A stretch of DNA of 26,211 bases from Bacillota bacterium (GTDB lineage Bacteria; Bacillota; Clostridia; Tissierellales; Gottschalkiaceae). Both the position numbers and the translations under genes were made by a program. The notes beneath the pieces are model-generated. The model did no database searches. It was given only the letters and a program-made list of their open reading frames with translations, and had not been told where the DNA came from. The DNA lies in contig JAEZUY010000003.1 in assembly GCA_023420895.1 (NCBI GenBank), positions 1-26,211 of the forward strand. Reading direction: 5' to 3'. This document shows positions 14,718 to 23,032 of the stretch, one piece after another. Positions within the stretch are counted from its first letter, which is position 1. The number at the start of each line of letters is the position of its first letter.

Positions 14718-16379
14718 TTATGATATTCTTCCATTATCAACACTGTAATTTAAATCAGCTATATTCAATGTGGATTTTCTATGAGATACAATTGCTATCG
14801 TTTTCTCTCTCTGAAATTCCTTAAGGGACCTAAGAATAACTCCTTCGTTAAGACTGTCCAGATTACTGGTAGGCTCATCTAAAAGCATCAGCGGAGAGTC
14901 GTGAAGAAATGCTCTTGCAAGACCTATTCTCTGTTTTTCTCCGCCTGAAAGTCTGCTTCCCAGCTCTCCAAGTCTTGTATCGTATCCTTCCGGAAGACTT
15001 TCTATAAAATCATGAATAGATGCTCTCTTGCAAGCCTCTATAATCTCTTCTTCTGTCGCATCACATTTTGATATCTTTATATTGTCTCTTATAGACTCAT
15101 CAAAAATTACTGTTTCCTGAGTGACAAGTCCTTCCAGATCTCTTAAATTATCTGTATTTATATTTTTTATATTTACATCTGATATATCTATCCTTCCGTT
15201 ATCCACATCCCAGAATCTCATCATCAGTTTGAGAAGTGTAGATTTTCCGCATCCGCTCTTCCCTGTAATAGCCACGATTGAATCTTTTTCTATTTTCATA
15301 TTCACATCTGAAAGCACTTCCTCATAATCATCATAGCTGAAGGAAATATTATTCACTGAAAGTGATTCAAATTCTACATCATGGCCGTCATATACTTCTT
15401 CCACAACTGGTTCTTCATCTAGTATTTCTATAACTCTTCTTCCGCATGCAAATGTGAGAAGAAGATTATTCATAAGAGAAGAAAGCGCCACCACGGGACC
15501 GAATGAACTCATCATTGATATTGACGGTATTATAACTGCTTCTATACTGTCTCCGCTGTCAGCATAGATCTTCCCGCTTAACAGAAACATAAAAACTGAG
15601 AAAAAGATTATTGCGGCATTAGTGTAGGCGGCTGAGTTTCCTTCATGAGTTTTAAGCTTTTCATTCGAGCTATTCAATATCCTCTCTGCATTCTTAATCT
15701 TTTTATACATCTTGTCTGCATATCCATATTGAATAGATTCTTTCATTCCTCTAAGACCGTCTAGCAGATAATTATTCATTTCGCCAAGAATTTTTCTATT
15801 CTTTTCTCCATCTTCCTTACCGCTTTTAGAAGTTATATAGGGAATTATTACACCTATAAAAATATATGCGATAGCCGCAAGTATTCCCATTCTGTAATCA
15901 TATCTTCCTATAAATACCGTCATAAATACTGAAAATATAAATGCTATAGCTACAGGTGAAATAGTATGAGCAAAGAAAACTTCCAGAAGTTCTACATCAC
16001 TAGTTATTAAAGAAACCAAATTCCCTTTTTCTTTAGTCTCTAATTTGGCAGGCGAAAGTCTTCTCAAAGCTTTAAAAATTTTATCTCTTAAAATTGCCAG
16101 TATTTTAAAGGCAAGATAATGATTGCTGGTCTGTTCTATATATCTGAATATTCCTCTTGCTAAAGCAAGTATTCCCAATATTATGAATATATAGTTCAGT
16201 CTGTTTTCTCCTTCTATAATCTTTATGACTCCATATCCGGAAGCTATCGTTATGAATGAAGCTGACAGATGACCTAAAACTCCTGTCAGTATCGCTAAAA
16301 ATATTACATGTCTAAGCGATGAAGTTATTTTTAGAAGTCTTGAGATTACCTGAAAATTACTTATCTCTTCATTTTTCAT
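14718..16379 (-). CDS. ABC exporter half-transporter, CydC-like
   Basis: Fused membrane and ATPase subunit of 553 residues. The transmembrane domain (about 20-310) has six hydrophobic segments with a short loop LETKEKGNLVSLITSDVELL. The nucleotide-binding domain starts near 335 with VNNISFSYDD, Walker A GKSGCGKST, the Q-loop VTQETVIFDESIRDNI, signature LSGGEKQR, Walker B LMLLDEPTSNLDS and the switch histidine in IVSHRKS. It overlaps the upstream exporter gene by 11 bases, so the two must be made together and probably form a heterodimer, as in CydDC. Substrate is unknown. Within a heme operon, export of heme, a heme product or a thiol is plausible; similar exporters sit downstream of importer genes in streptococcal heme operons. 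Confidence 0.88.
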   Translation of the reverse strand: MKNEEISNFQVISRLLKITSSLRHVIFLAILTGVLGHLSASFITIASGYGVIKIIEGENRLNYIFIILGILALARGIFRYIEQTSNHYLAFKILAILRDKIFKALRRLSPAKLETKEKGNLVSLITSDVELLEVFFAHTISPVAIAFIFSVFMTVFIGRYDYRMGILAAIAYIFIGVIIPYITSKSGKEDGEKNRKILGEMNNYLLDGLRGMKESIQYGYADKMYKKIKNAERILNSSNEKLKTHEGNSAAYTNAAIIFFSVFMFLLSGKIYADSGDSIEAVIIPSISMMSSFGPVVALSSLMNNLLLTFACGRRVIEILDEEPVVEEVYDGHDVEFESLSVNNISFSYDDYEEVLSDVNMKIEKDSIVAITGKSGCGKSTLLKLMMRFWDVDNGRIDISDVNIKNINTDNLRDLEGLVTQETVIFDESIRDNIKISKCDATEEEIIEACKRASIHDFIESLPEGYDTRLGELGSRLSGGEKQRIGLARAFLHDSPLMLLDEPTSNLDSLNEGVILRSLKEFQREKTIAIVSHRKSTLNIADLNYSVDNGRIS

Positions 16380-18111
16380 TTTTTATCCCGTCCTTTACAG
16401 CGCTATATTCTTCAAGTTCTTTCTGTGCACTGAATATTTTTCTATACTCGCATTCTCTATTCATAAGCTGTTCATAATTTCCTTCGCTTTCTATAGTTCC
16501 ATCTTTTAAAACATATATTTTCCTGCTGTTTACTGTGTTTGCAAGTCTGTGGGATATCATAATGACTGTCTTTTCTTTAGAAATCTCTTTTATTACTTCC
16601 ATGATTTCTCCTTCACTTTCAGAGTCAATATTTGATGTGACTTCATCCATGACATAAGCTGGTGTGTCATGAAGAATCGCTCTTGCTATTGCAAGTCTCT
16701 GTTTTTGTCCTCCTGAAAGATTCGAACCCTGAAATTCTATTTCAGTGTCCAGGCCGTCAATGCTTTTAAAGAATTCATAAAGATTTACTTTTTTAAGAGC
16801 ATTTTCCATTTCCTCATCTGAAGCATCATTTTTTGCAATTTTCAGATTCTCTCTGACTGTTCCCTTATAAATATGAGAGTCATGTCTAACCATAGTTATA
16901 TTCTTCATTATACTTTCTTCAGCTATTTTGCTGAGTTCTTTTCCATCTATCTTTATGCTTCCTGAATAGCCTCTATTAATTCCCATTATTATCCCTGCAA
17001 TAGTGCTTTTCCCCGAACCTGATTCTCCAACTATTGAAATCAGACCTTCTTCTGGAATACTCATGTCTATTCCCTTTATAATTTCTTCATCATCATATGA
17101 AAATCTGAGATTTTTTATTTCTATTCCTCTATATTCTTCAATCTTTTCAGTTCTTTCTGTTCCATTTTCAATATCGAGTATTTCGAACATTCTTTTACTT
17201 GCAGCTATTCCATTCATCGCTACATGAAAAAAAGATCCCAGAAGTCTCATAGGAATGAAGAATTCTGATGAAATAAGTATTATAGTTATTGCTGATGCAA
17301 GACCTATATTTCCCGATAAAAACTGACTGAGCGCTACTCCGATTCCTAATGCGGCTCCGCCATAAGCTACTACGTCCATAGCAACTATAGAGTTGAGCTG
17401 CATGTAGAGAACTTTCATTGTGCTTTTTCTAAATTTCTCAGCTTTTTCATTCATCTGTATATTTTTCATTTCATCCGCCTTATAGGACTTTAATATCGTG
17501 AGACCTTGAATATTTTCTAAGAATATTTTAGAAAGATCTGTATAGTCTCCCCAATATTTCCCAAAAAGCTTTCTTGCAACACCCTGTATTACAAATATTA
17601 TTATTGGAATCATAGGAACACATATTAACAGAACTAGCGCTGTTTTAAAATCTATAGCCGATATAAACGCGAACAGAGTCAGCGGTGCAGCTATACTGTA
17701 TATCAGCTGAGGAATATAATTGCAATAATACATATCGAGCTGCTCTATTCCTTCTGTTTCAAGCTGAATAATTTCAGTAGTCCCTACCTCTGATTCATAA
17801 CTGCTTCCTATATTGTAAATTTTATTATAAAGCAGCCTTCTCAAACGCCCTTTTATATCAACAGATATTTTATGGATTATTCTGCTGTTCGCTTTTGAAC
17901 TCAGCACTTTTACTATTAGATTTACCGATGCTGATATAAAGACTCCTGCAAATTCCAATTCATTTTTATAGTAGATTTTTTCTATAAATTCGGCTAAATA
18001 ATATATCATAAATATATTCGATATTAGAGATATCCATTTTAATAATACATTCATAAATATATATCTCTTAGTGCCGCTAATTTCTTTTATCAGTCTGTTG
18101 TTATAAATCAT
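16369..18111 (-). CDS. ABC exporter half-transporter, CydD-like
   Basis: Partner of the downstream CydC-like subunit. I set the start at ATG 18109-18111 (580 residues): AAGGAG lies 7 bases before it and it is one base after the DUF454 stop, whereas the open frame extends to a TTG at 18132 with no site. The transmembrane domain occupies about 20-310; ISSEFFIPMRLLGSFFHVAM is a CydD-like signature. The nucleotide-binding domain shows Walker A GESGSGKST, signature LSGGQKQR, Walker B YVMDEVTSNIDS and the switch histidine in MISHRLANT. At the Q-loop position it reads MVRHDSHIYKGTVREN, with no glutamine where the partner has VTQ, so the two ATP sites may not be equivalent. Transport direction (export) follows from the fold. 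Confidence 0.87.
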   Translation of the reverse strand: MIYNNRLIKEISGTKRYIFMNVLLKWISLISNIFMIYYLAEFIEKIYYKNELEFAGVFISASVNLIVKVLSSKANSRIIHKISVDIKGRLRRLLYNKIYNIGSSYESEVGTTEIIQLETEGIEQLDMYYCNYIPQLIYSIAAPLTLFAFISAIDFKTALVLLICVPMIPIIIFVIQGVARKLFGKYWGDYTDLSKIFLENIQGLTILKSYKADEMKNIQMNEKAEKFRKSTMKVLYMQLNSIVAMDVVAYGGAALGIGVALSQFLSGNIGLASAITIILISSEFFIPMRLLGSFFHVAMNGIAASKRMFEILDIENGTERTEKIEEYRGIEIKNLRFSYDDEEIIKGIDMSIPEEGLISIVGESGSGKSTIAGIIMGINRGYSGSIKIDGKELSKIAEESIMKNITMVRHDSHIYKGTVRENLKIAKNDASDEEMENALKKVNLYEFFKSIDGLDTEIEFQGSNLSGGQKQRLAIARAILHDTPAYVMDEVTSNIDSESEGEIMEVIKEISKEKTVIMISHRLANTVNSRKIYVLKDGTIESEGNYEQLMNRECEYRKIFSAQKELEEYSAVKDGIKNEK

Positions 18112-18112
18112 A

Positions 18113-18550
18113 CTACTTCTCCTTAATTCCAATATTTCCGAAATCTTTTATTTTTATACCTTCTCTATCAATATCACTGTCATTTTTTTTTGAATCCACA
18201 GTCTCAATTTTAAATATGAAATAGTAATATTTAAAAATTATCAGAAAGATTATAAATATCCTTCCATATATATTAGACATCTTTAAAAAAGCTATTATAA
18301 GCATTGTACTTGCAAATAAGAGAAGGCTTATCTTTGTTTTGAGAGACATTGATCTTTCTTCTTCAAATGTTTTCAAATGCTTTTTATATAATTCTGTTTT
18401 ATGAAACCATGTCTGAATTCTTTCAGATGATTTCGTAAAAAAGAAAGATGCCAAGAGTAAAAAAGGAACTGTTGGAAGTATAGGCAGAAATACTCCTACT
18501 GCTCCAAGTCCAAAAAACACGAAACCCAGCAGCATATATAAATATTTCAT
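18113..18550 (-). CDS. DUF454 (YbaN-family) inner membrane protein, copy 2
   Basis: First gene of the heme operon; 145 residues. Hydrophobic segments at about 5-40 enclose LPILPTVPFLLLASFFFTKS, then SSERIQTWFHKTELYKKHLK, then two more segments with ALLFASTMLIIAFLK-type sequence and FKYYYFIFKIE. The last 25 residues are charged. It is the paralogue of the gene that ends the operon (6113-6523). The pair brackets the island, which is unlikely to be chance. Function is unknown in the family. It sits upstream of the exporter by one base, so a role linked to the exporter or to heme at the membrane is inferred. The ATG has AAGGGATG upstream as ribosome binding site. Confidence 0.85.
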   Translation of the reverse strand: MKYLYMLLGFVFFGLGAVGVFLPILPTVPFLLLASFFFTKSSERIQTWFHKTELYKKHLKTFEEERSMSLKTKISLLLFASTMLIIAFLKMSNIYGRIFIIFLIIFKYYYFIFKIETVDSKKNDSDIDREGIKIKDFGNIGIKEK

Positions 18551-18781
18551 TTTTTGTCATCCCTTTCGATGTTGAATTTTATTATTTCAACCTTTATTTA
18601 TCGCCTTTAAAATTAAAATCGAACTTTCTATGTTCAATATATTTAGTTTTTTATAATATCTTTGCTTATTTTCTCTTTTCCCTTCATATATTCTTCATTT
18701 TTATTTGCAAAATATCACATATTATATTAATATAGTAAGTAATAGGTTATGATTATTGTTATCACTTAAGGAGTGATTCTC
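18551..18781. promoter_or_regulatory. Divergent control region between the heme operon and the AraC regulator
   Basis: Holds a Fur box (18750-18764), a plus-strand promoter candidate for the regulator (TTGCAA 18705-18710, 17 bp, TAATAT 18728-18733), and a perfect minus-strand TATAAT (18721-18726) with a poor -35 box. The implied operon leader is about 160 bases long. It contains two inverted repeats, GAAC-7-GTTC (18621-18635) and GTTGAA-9-TTCAAC (18571-18591). The -35 assignments are weak. Confidence 0.5.
18750..18764. promoter_or_regulatory. Fur box between the heme operon and the AraC regulator
   Basis: TGATTATTGTTATCA matches the Fur consensus TGATAATnATTATCA at 12 of 14 defined positions. 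It lies just downstream of the predicted regulator promoter and upstream of the minus-strand TATAAT, so one bound repressor could affect both directions. Confidence 0.6.
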
Positions 18782-19528
18782 GTGCTTGATTCTAATTTTT
18801 CAAAGGAAAATTTAAAGCTTTTTTATGAATTCCAGAAGTTGGAAAATAATCTAATTCAGTTTGTCAACTCTGGCAATTCAGAAAAAGCCGATCAGATTTA
18901 TAATCTGATATTTGATAAATATGAATACTATCAATTATCCGAAAATAGTTTGCAGAGTTATAAATTCCATATTGTTTCTTTAATCACTTTGATGTCTAAT
19001 ACAATAATAAATAAAGGTTTCTCGCCATATTCTGTAAGAGCAAAATCTCAAGCTTTCATCAAGCTGGCAGATTCCTATACCAATATAAGTGATTTGAAGA
19101 ATATCGGCCGGATAGCCGCTAAAGCATTCTGTGCTCAGGCTTCTAAGGCTAAAATATCATCATCTAACCAGTATATTGCATTGGCGATAAACTATATTCA
19201 TGACCATCTTGGAGAGAAAATATCTTTAGATGAAGTTGCCTCTCATGTGTTTATGAATAAATGCAATTTTTGTTCACAATTTAAAGATGTTACTGGACAT
19301 ACTTTTTCTGACTATGTAAATATAATAAGGATAGAGAGAGCTAAGATATTTTTATCTCATACTGATAAAGATATAACTGATATTGCAGTATCTTTAGGTT
19401 TTAATTCTCAGGCATATTTTTCTACTATATTTAAAAAATATACGGGAATTACACCTTCTCAGTTTAAATCAAGGAACAGAGGAACTTATATTAGCGAACT
19501 CAATGTATTAAATCAGAATAAATTTTAA
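18782..19528 (+). CDS. AraC-family transcriptional regulator
   Basis: Predicted DNA-binding regulator of 248 residues. I choose GTG 18782 because AAGGAG (18768-18773) lies 8 bases before it; a GTG at 18773 overlaps that site. The N-terminal 130 residues are helical and of no family I recognise. The C-terminal AraC domain (about 130-235) has both helix-turn-helix units; the second reads DITDIAVSLGFNSQAYFSTI followed by FKKYTGITPSQF. The first contains MNKCNFCSQFKDVTG, with a CxxC (161, 164) where most members have serine/tyrosine-type residues. A further cysteine is at 117. It is divergent from the heme operon and convergent with the large NEAT-LRR-SLH gene, so control of either is likely. Its own promoter carries a Fur box. 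Confidence 0.9.
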   Translation: MLDSNFSKENLKLFYEFQKLENNLIQFVNSGNSEKADQIYNLIFDKYEYYQLSENSLQSYKFHIVSLITLMSNTIINKGFSPYSVRAKSQAFIKLADSYTNISDLKNIGRIAAKAFCAQASKAKISSSNQYIALAINYIHDHLGEKISLDEVASHVFMNKCNFCSQFKDVTGHTFSDYVNIIRIERAKIFLSHTDKDITDIAVSLGFNSQAYFSTIFKKYTGITPSQFKSRNRGTYISELNVLNQNKF

Positions 19529-19562
19529 AAAGAATCCTCCAGAATCCTGGAGGATTCTTTTT
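19527..19562. terminator. Bidirectional terminator shared by the AraC gene and the NEAT-LRR-SLH gene
   Basis: A long perfect stem (AAAGAATCCTCCAG with CTGGAGGATTCTTT, AATC loop) is followed by a T run on the plus strand and also by a T-rich flank on the minus strand. It fills the 36-bp gap between the two convergent stop codons. Confidence 0.93.
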
Positions 19563-19564
19563 TA

Positions 19565-22500
19565 TTATTTCAGTTTATTTGTCGCAGCAATAACTTCCCA
19601 GTAAGCCCAGTGATTACTGTCAATATCATTGAAAGTCTTCAGATTTTTCTTATCCTTATAATCATCAGCATTCTTATTGATAACTCTATTTACTATTGAA
19701 ACTACTTCTGCTCTTGTTATTCTATTTTCCGGTCTGAATGTTCCATCTGGATACCCGAGTATATAACCTTTCTCACCTATATCTTCTATATATTCTTTTG
19801 CCCAGTGATTTGACGGAACATCTTTAAATTTATCTGTATTTCCAGCTTTATGATTGTCTATCTTTGCAATAATCTTTGCAAACTCTGCTCTAGTTATGCT
19901 TCTGTCCGGATCGAATGTTCCATTCCCATAACCTTCAATTAATTCTTCTTTTTCCATCGCGGCTATTATGTCTGAATACCATGCATTTTCATTTATATCT
20001 GTAAATTTAGATTTAATATCTTTTTTATTATCCATGTCTTTAAATGCATACATCAGTATCTTGACTGCTTCCGCTCTAGTTATATCGTTGTCCGGTCTGA
20101 AGCTTTCATCTTTATATCCATCTATATATGTTCTGTCTGAATCATAATCTCCTTTATTTAATTCACTTTCAGGCTTCTTATCTTCGGGCTTTTTATCCTC
20201 TGGCTTCTTATCTTCCGGTTTTTTATCCTCTGGTTTCTTGTCCTCAGGCTTTTTATCTCCAGGACTATTATTTCCTCCAGGTTTTTTATCATCTTCCGGT
20301 TTTTCAGCTTTAACTTCTTCTATAAGCTCTTTTTTATCCCAGTCCAGTCTCAGTCTTGCATTCTGTTCTGATAATTCCGGGTTTCCTACTATAGCTTCCA
20401 TAGCATCGACTCTTACTCTTACTTTTATTTCTTTTTCTTTATCATTATTTCTTACTATTTCAAATTTAGAAGGGAACTCTGCTTCTCCTTCAAGTCCTTC
20501 TTCTACAACTGTTTTCAAAACTTTAGCATCTATCTTTTCTTTATCTTCAAAATGATAAAGTTTAGTTATATGTCCTTTCAAATTCATGAAAGATATAGCC
20601 TGAAAATCAAGAGTTATATATGTCTTTCCATTTTCTTCTGTGACAATAGCTGTCGGTATAAGAGCCTTAGCTCCCATTGATTCAGATTCCTCAAATTCTT
20701 TCATAAGTTTTACCGGAACTTTATATACTCTTTTTATTACGTCATCCTCAGCTTCTTCAGATTTGCCTTTTTTCGCTTCAAAAATCTGTTCGAAAGTTCC
20801 TGCTCTGTATATATTCGATCCGTCTGAAGATTTCGTTATTGTTTTTCTTATTCTGTATATATCGCCTATTTTTTTATTCTTATCTGTAACAGTTATTTCC
20901 TTATCTGACGAGCCTACAGGAAGACTTCCTTCATCAATAATTTCAAATCCGCTATCAGCCTTTTTCTCTACTGTATAAGAAATATTGTAAACATAGTTGT
21001 CTTTAGCAAACTCCTCAGCTGTCTGATTTCTGTCAGAAAGATAAGTTTTTACTCCTTCTATCCCAGTTGATACTTCACTCATCTGATTCTGCCATGCTAG
21101 AAGATATTCAAGTTTTTCTTTGCTGTTTATAGAAATTGTATTTTCTTCTTCCGATATTTCAAGATTAAAGAAAGTTTTCTGCGGATAATATTTATCCATT
21201 CTTGTAGAATCTACTCCCAGTTCTTCATACTCAGCCGGCATTGTTTCTGGCATATTGTTCATTGCAACTTCTATATTTGCAAATGTTTTTCCTTTCAGCA
21301 GCTGAACTGGAATTTCTTTTAAGAAATTATCTTTTAAAAACAGACTTCCTGAATTATTTGCTATATTTTCCCAGACTTTATCAGGAAGAGATTCAATCAT
21401 ATTTCCTGACAAATCAAGATTTTTTAATTTTACTGATTTTTTTAGACTCTCAGGAACTTCTCTTATCTCAGAATCTTTCATATATAGAGATGTTAGAGTT
21501 TCTTTTCCCACACTTGAAGGTATTGATTTCAGATTATTTGAATCCATATATACTGATGATATCTGAGTATTATCAAATAGACTGTCTGGAAGAGATTCAA
21601 GCTTATTCTCTGGCATATAAAGTATCGAAAGTTTCTTATTATTTCCGAATATGCCTTCTGGAAGAGATTTTAATTCATTTCTTGACATTTCAATTTCGCT
21701 TAATTCCGGATTATTTGCGAAAGTGTTTTTATCCAGAACAGGTATATTGTTCACATTCATCTTAAGTACTTTTAATTTTTTATTCTCGTTGAACTGATTC
21801 GGACTTATAGCTGTTATACCGTTGGACGAAATATCTATTTCTTCAAGATTAACTGCTTTGCTGAATAAATCTTCAGGAATTTCTTTTATCTTATTCCCGT
21901 TTAGCAGTATTTTCTTCACACCCGGTCCTAAGTCTTTAAGAAGCGATACATCATTTAATTCTTTATATCTTAAATCTAAAACTCCTTCGGCAGGTGTAAA
22001 GCTTTCAAGTTCCTGAGGTTTTATATTGTTTTTATCTTCAACTTGCAGTCCCTGTTCTATAAGAGAATTTACAAGTCTTTCATTGCTCTTAGCAGACTCT
22101 TCGTGAGTTGCTTTAGGCTCATCATATCCTGCAAAGTCCTTTTTTATAGGTCCCTTAAATTCCAGAACAAATTTTTGATATCTGTCATAGTGACCTTTAT
22201 CAGTTACCTTGCCTCCCATCATTCCGACAAGAGCGCCTGCATCATATTTTTTAGTTAAATCGTTAAGCTCAAAAGTGAATACATTCCTCGGAAAATCTTG
22301 TGACTGATATTCTCCTGTATAGTCAGATTTTTCTGCATCAAACCATCCATTATCGCCTTTAACTCCCATTGCTATCAGATGCTCAGCAAAAGTATGATTA
22401 AGCATCTCTATATATTTTTTTCCATTCTCTACTCTCAATTTTATTTTAGGATCAAATGTGCCTTCCATCATTGAGCTTTTAGAATGGTCATTGTAATTCA

Positions 22501-22990
22501 ATGCTTTAAATCCGACAGTATATATACCATCTTCCAGTTCATCACCTAAATTGTATTCTTCTGAAGCTCCTTCTTCTCCAGAACTTTCTTCATATCCGTA
22601 TGAGATGGTTTTTCCATCTTTCAAAAGTATCTTTATTTTTAATTCATCATTCTTTATTAGCTCTTCTATAGGACTTCCTGTCAGTAAAAAGTTCCCGTTA
22701 TATTTGAATCTGTAGTATCCACTTTCAATAGCTGTGTCATTCAAAGTTAAAGATTCAATATTATTTTTAAATTCTTTCTGTTCCTCAATATTCATGTTCT
22801 TACTAAAAATAATTTCCACTTCTTCATATTCTGTTTTTATCGCGGAGCTAATTTTTAAATCCTCTTGATTTCTGATAATATTTTCTCCTACAAGCTGGTC
22901 TGATTCAGCCATAGCTAGATTAAAAGGAGCGCTTCCTGCAAGTATAGTCATTGCTAGTGATATTGATATCGTCTTTCTTCTTATTTTCAT
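19565..22990 (-). CDS. Giant heme/hemoprotein surface receptor: NEAT-LRR-NEAT-SLH (IlsA/Shr-like)
   Basis: Surface protein likely to bind heme or hemoproteins and feed the wall NEAT proteins. ATG 22988-22990 is preferred (1141 residues; AAAGGA 9 bases before it) over ATG 22999. A signal peptide (1-28) is followed by a region at 48-140 that may be a hemoglobin-interacting (DUF1533-like) domain. NEAT1 lies at 154-280 (GIYTVGFKALNY, Met174-Met175, Met257-Met258, HYDRYQKF). About ten leucine-rich repeats span 337-590. An unrecognised beta-rich region lies at 600-740 and NEAT2 at 755-890 (VYKVPVKLMK, Met772, Met864). Six KPEDK repeats follow, then three SLH repeats (950-1137). Bacillus IlsA has NEAT-LRR-SLH; streptococcal Shr has two NEATs around LRRs. 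This protein combines both plans. A Fur-like site overlaps its promoter. Confidence 0.92.
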   Translation of the reverse strand: MKIRRKTISISLAMTILAGSAPFNLAMAESDQLVGENIIRNQEDLKISSAIKTEYEEVEIIFSKNMNIEEQKEFKNNIESLTLNDTAIESGYYRFKYNGNFLLTGSPIEELIKNDELKIKILLKDGKTISYGYEESSGEEGASEEYNLGDELEDGIYTVGFKALNYNDHSKSSMMEGTFDPKIKLRVENGKKYIEMLNHTFAEHLIAMGVKGDNGWFDAEKSDYTGEYQSQDFPRNVFTFELNDLTKKYDAGALVGMMGGKVTDKGHYDRYQKFVLEFKGPIKKDFAGYDEPKATHEESAKSNERLVNSLIEQGLQVEDKNNIKPQELESFTPAEGVLDLRYKELNDVSLLKDLGPGVKKILLNGNKIKEIPEDLFSKAVNLEEIDISSNGITAISPNQFNENKKLKVLKMNVNNIPVLDKNTFANNPELSEIEMSRNELKSLPEGIFGNNKKLSILYMPENKLESLPDSLFDNTQISSVYMDSNNLKSIPSSVGKETLTSLYMKDSEIREVPESLKKSVKLKNLDLSGNMIESLPDKVWENIANNSGSLFLKDNFLKEIPVQLLKGKTFANIEVAMNNMPETMPAEYEELGVDSTRMDKYYPQKTFFNLEISEEENTISINSKEKLEYLLAWQNQMSEVSTGIEGVKTYLSDRNQTAEEFAKDNYVYNISYTVEKKADSGFEIIDEGSLPVGSSDKEITVTDKNKKIGDIYRIRKTITKSSDGSNIYRAGTFEQIFEAKKGKSEEAEDDVIKRVYKVPVKLMKEFEESESMGAKALIPTAIVTEENGKTYITLDFQAISFMNLKGHITKLYHFEDKEKIDAKVLKTVVEEGLEGEAEFPSKFEIVRNNDKEKEIKVRVRVDAMEAIVGNPELSEQNARLRLDWDKKELIEEVKAEKPEDDKKPGGNNSPGDKKPEDKKPEDKKPEDKKPEDKKPEDKKPESELNKGDYDSDRTYIDGYKDESFRPDNDITRAEAVKILMYAFKDMDNKKDIKSKFTDINENAWYSDIIAAMEKEELIEGYGNGTFDPDRSITRAEFAKIIAKIDNHKAGNTDKFKDVPSNHWAKEYIEDIGEKGYILGYPDGTFRPENRITRAEVVSIVNRVINKNADDYKDKKNLKTFNDIDSNHWAYWEVIAATNKLK
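20171..20260 (-). repeat. Six 15-bp tandem repeats encoding KPEDK
   Basis: Six head-to-tail 15-base units such as TGGCTTCTTATCTTC and TGGTTTCTTGTCCTC (plus-strand reading) encode the charged spacer between NEAT2 and the SLH repeats. Length variation by unit loss or gain is expected. Confidence 0.9.
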
Positions 22991-23032
22991 CCTTTCCATT
23001 CCTTTCGTTTGAACTGATTTTTTCTGTAATTA

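Noticed and set aside
20171..20260. Tandem array resembling a small CRISPR
   Set aside because: Units are 15 bases, contiguous without spacers, and in frame as KPEDK codons.
21241..21765. 174-residue plus-strand open frame
   Set aside because: It is antisense to the leucine-rich repeats; the periodic sequence of the repeats keeps the other strand open. No start signal or family resemblance.
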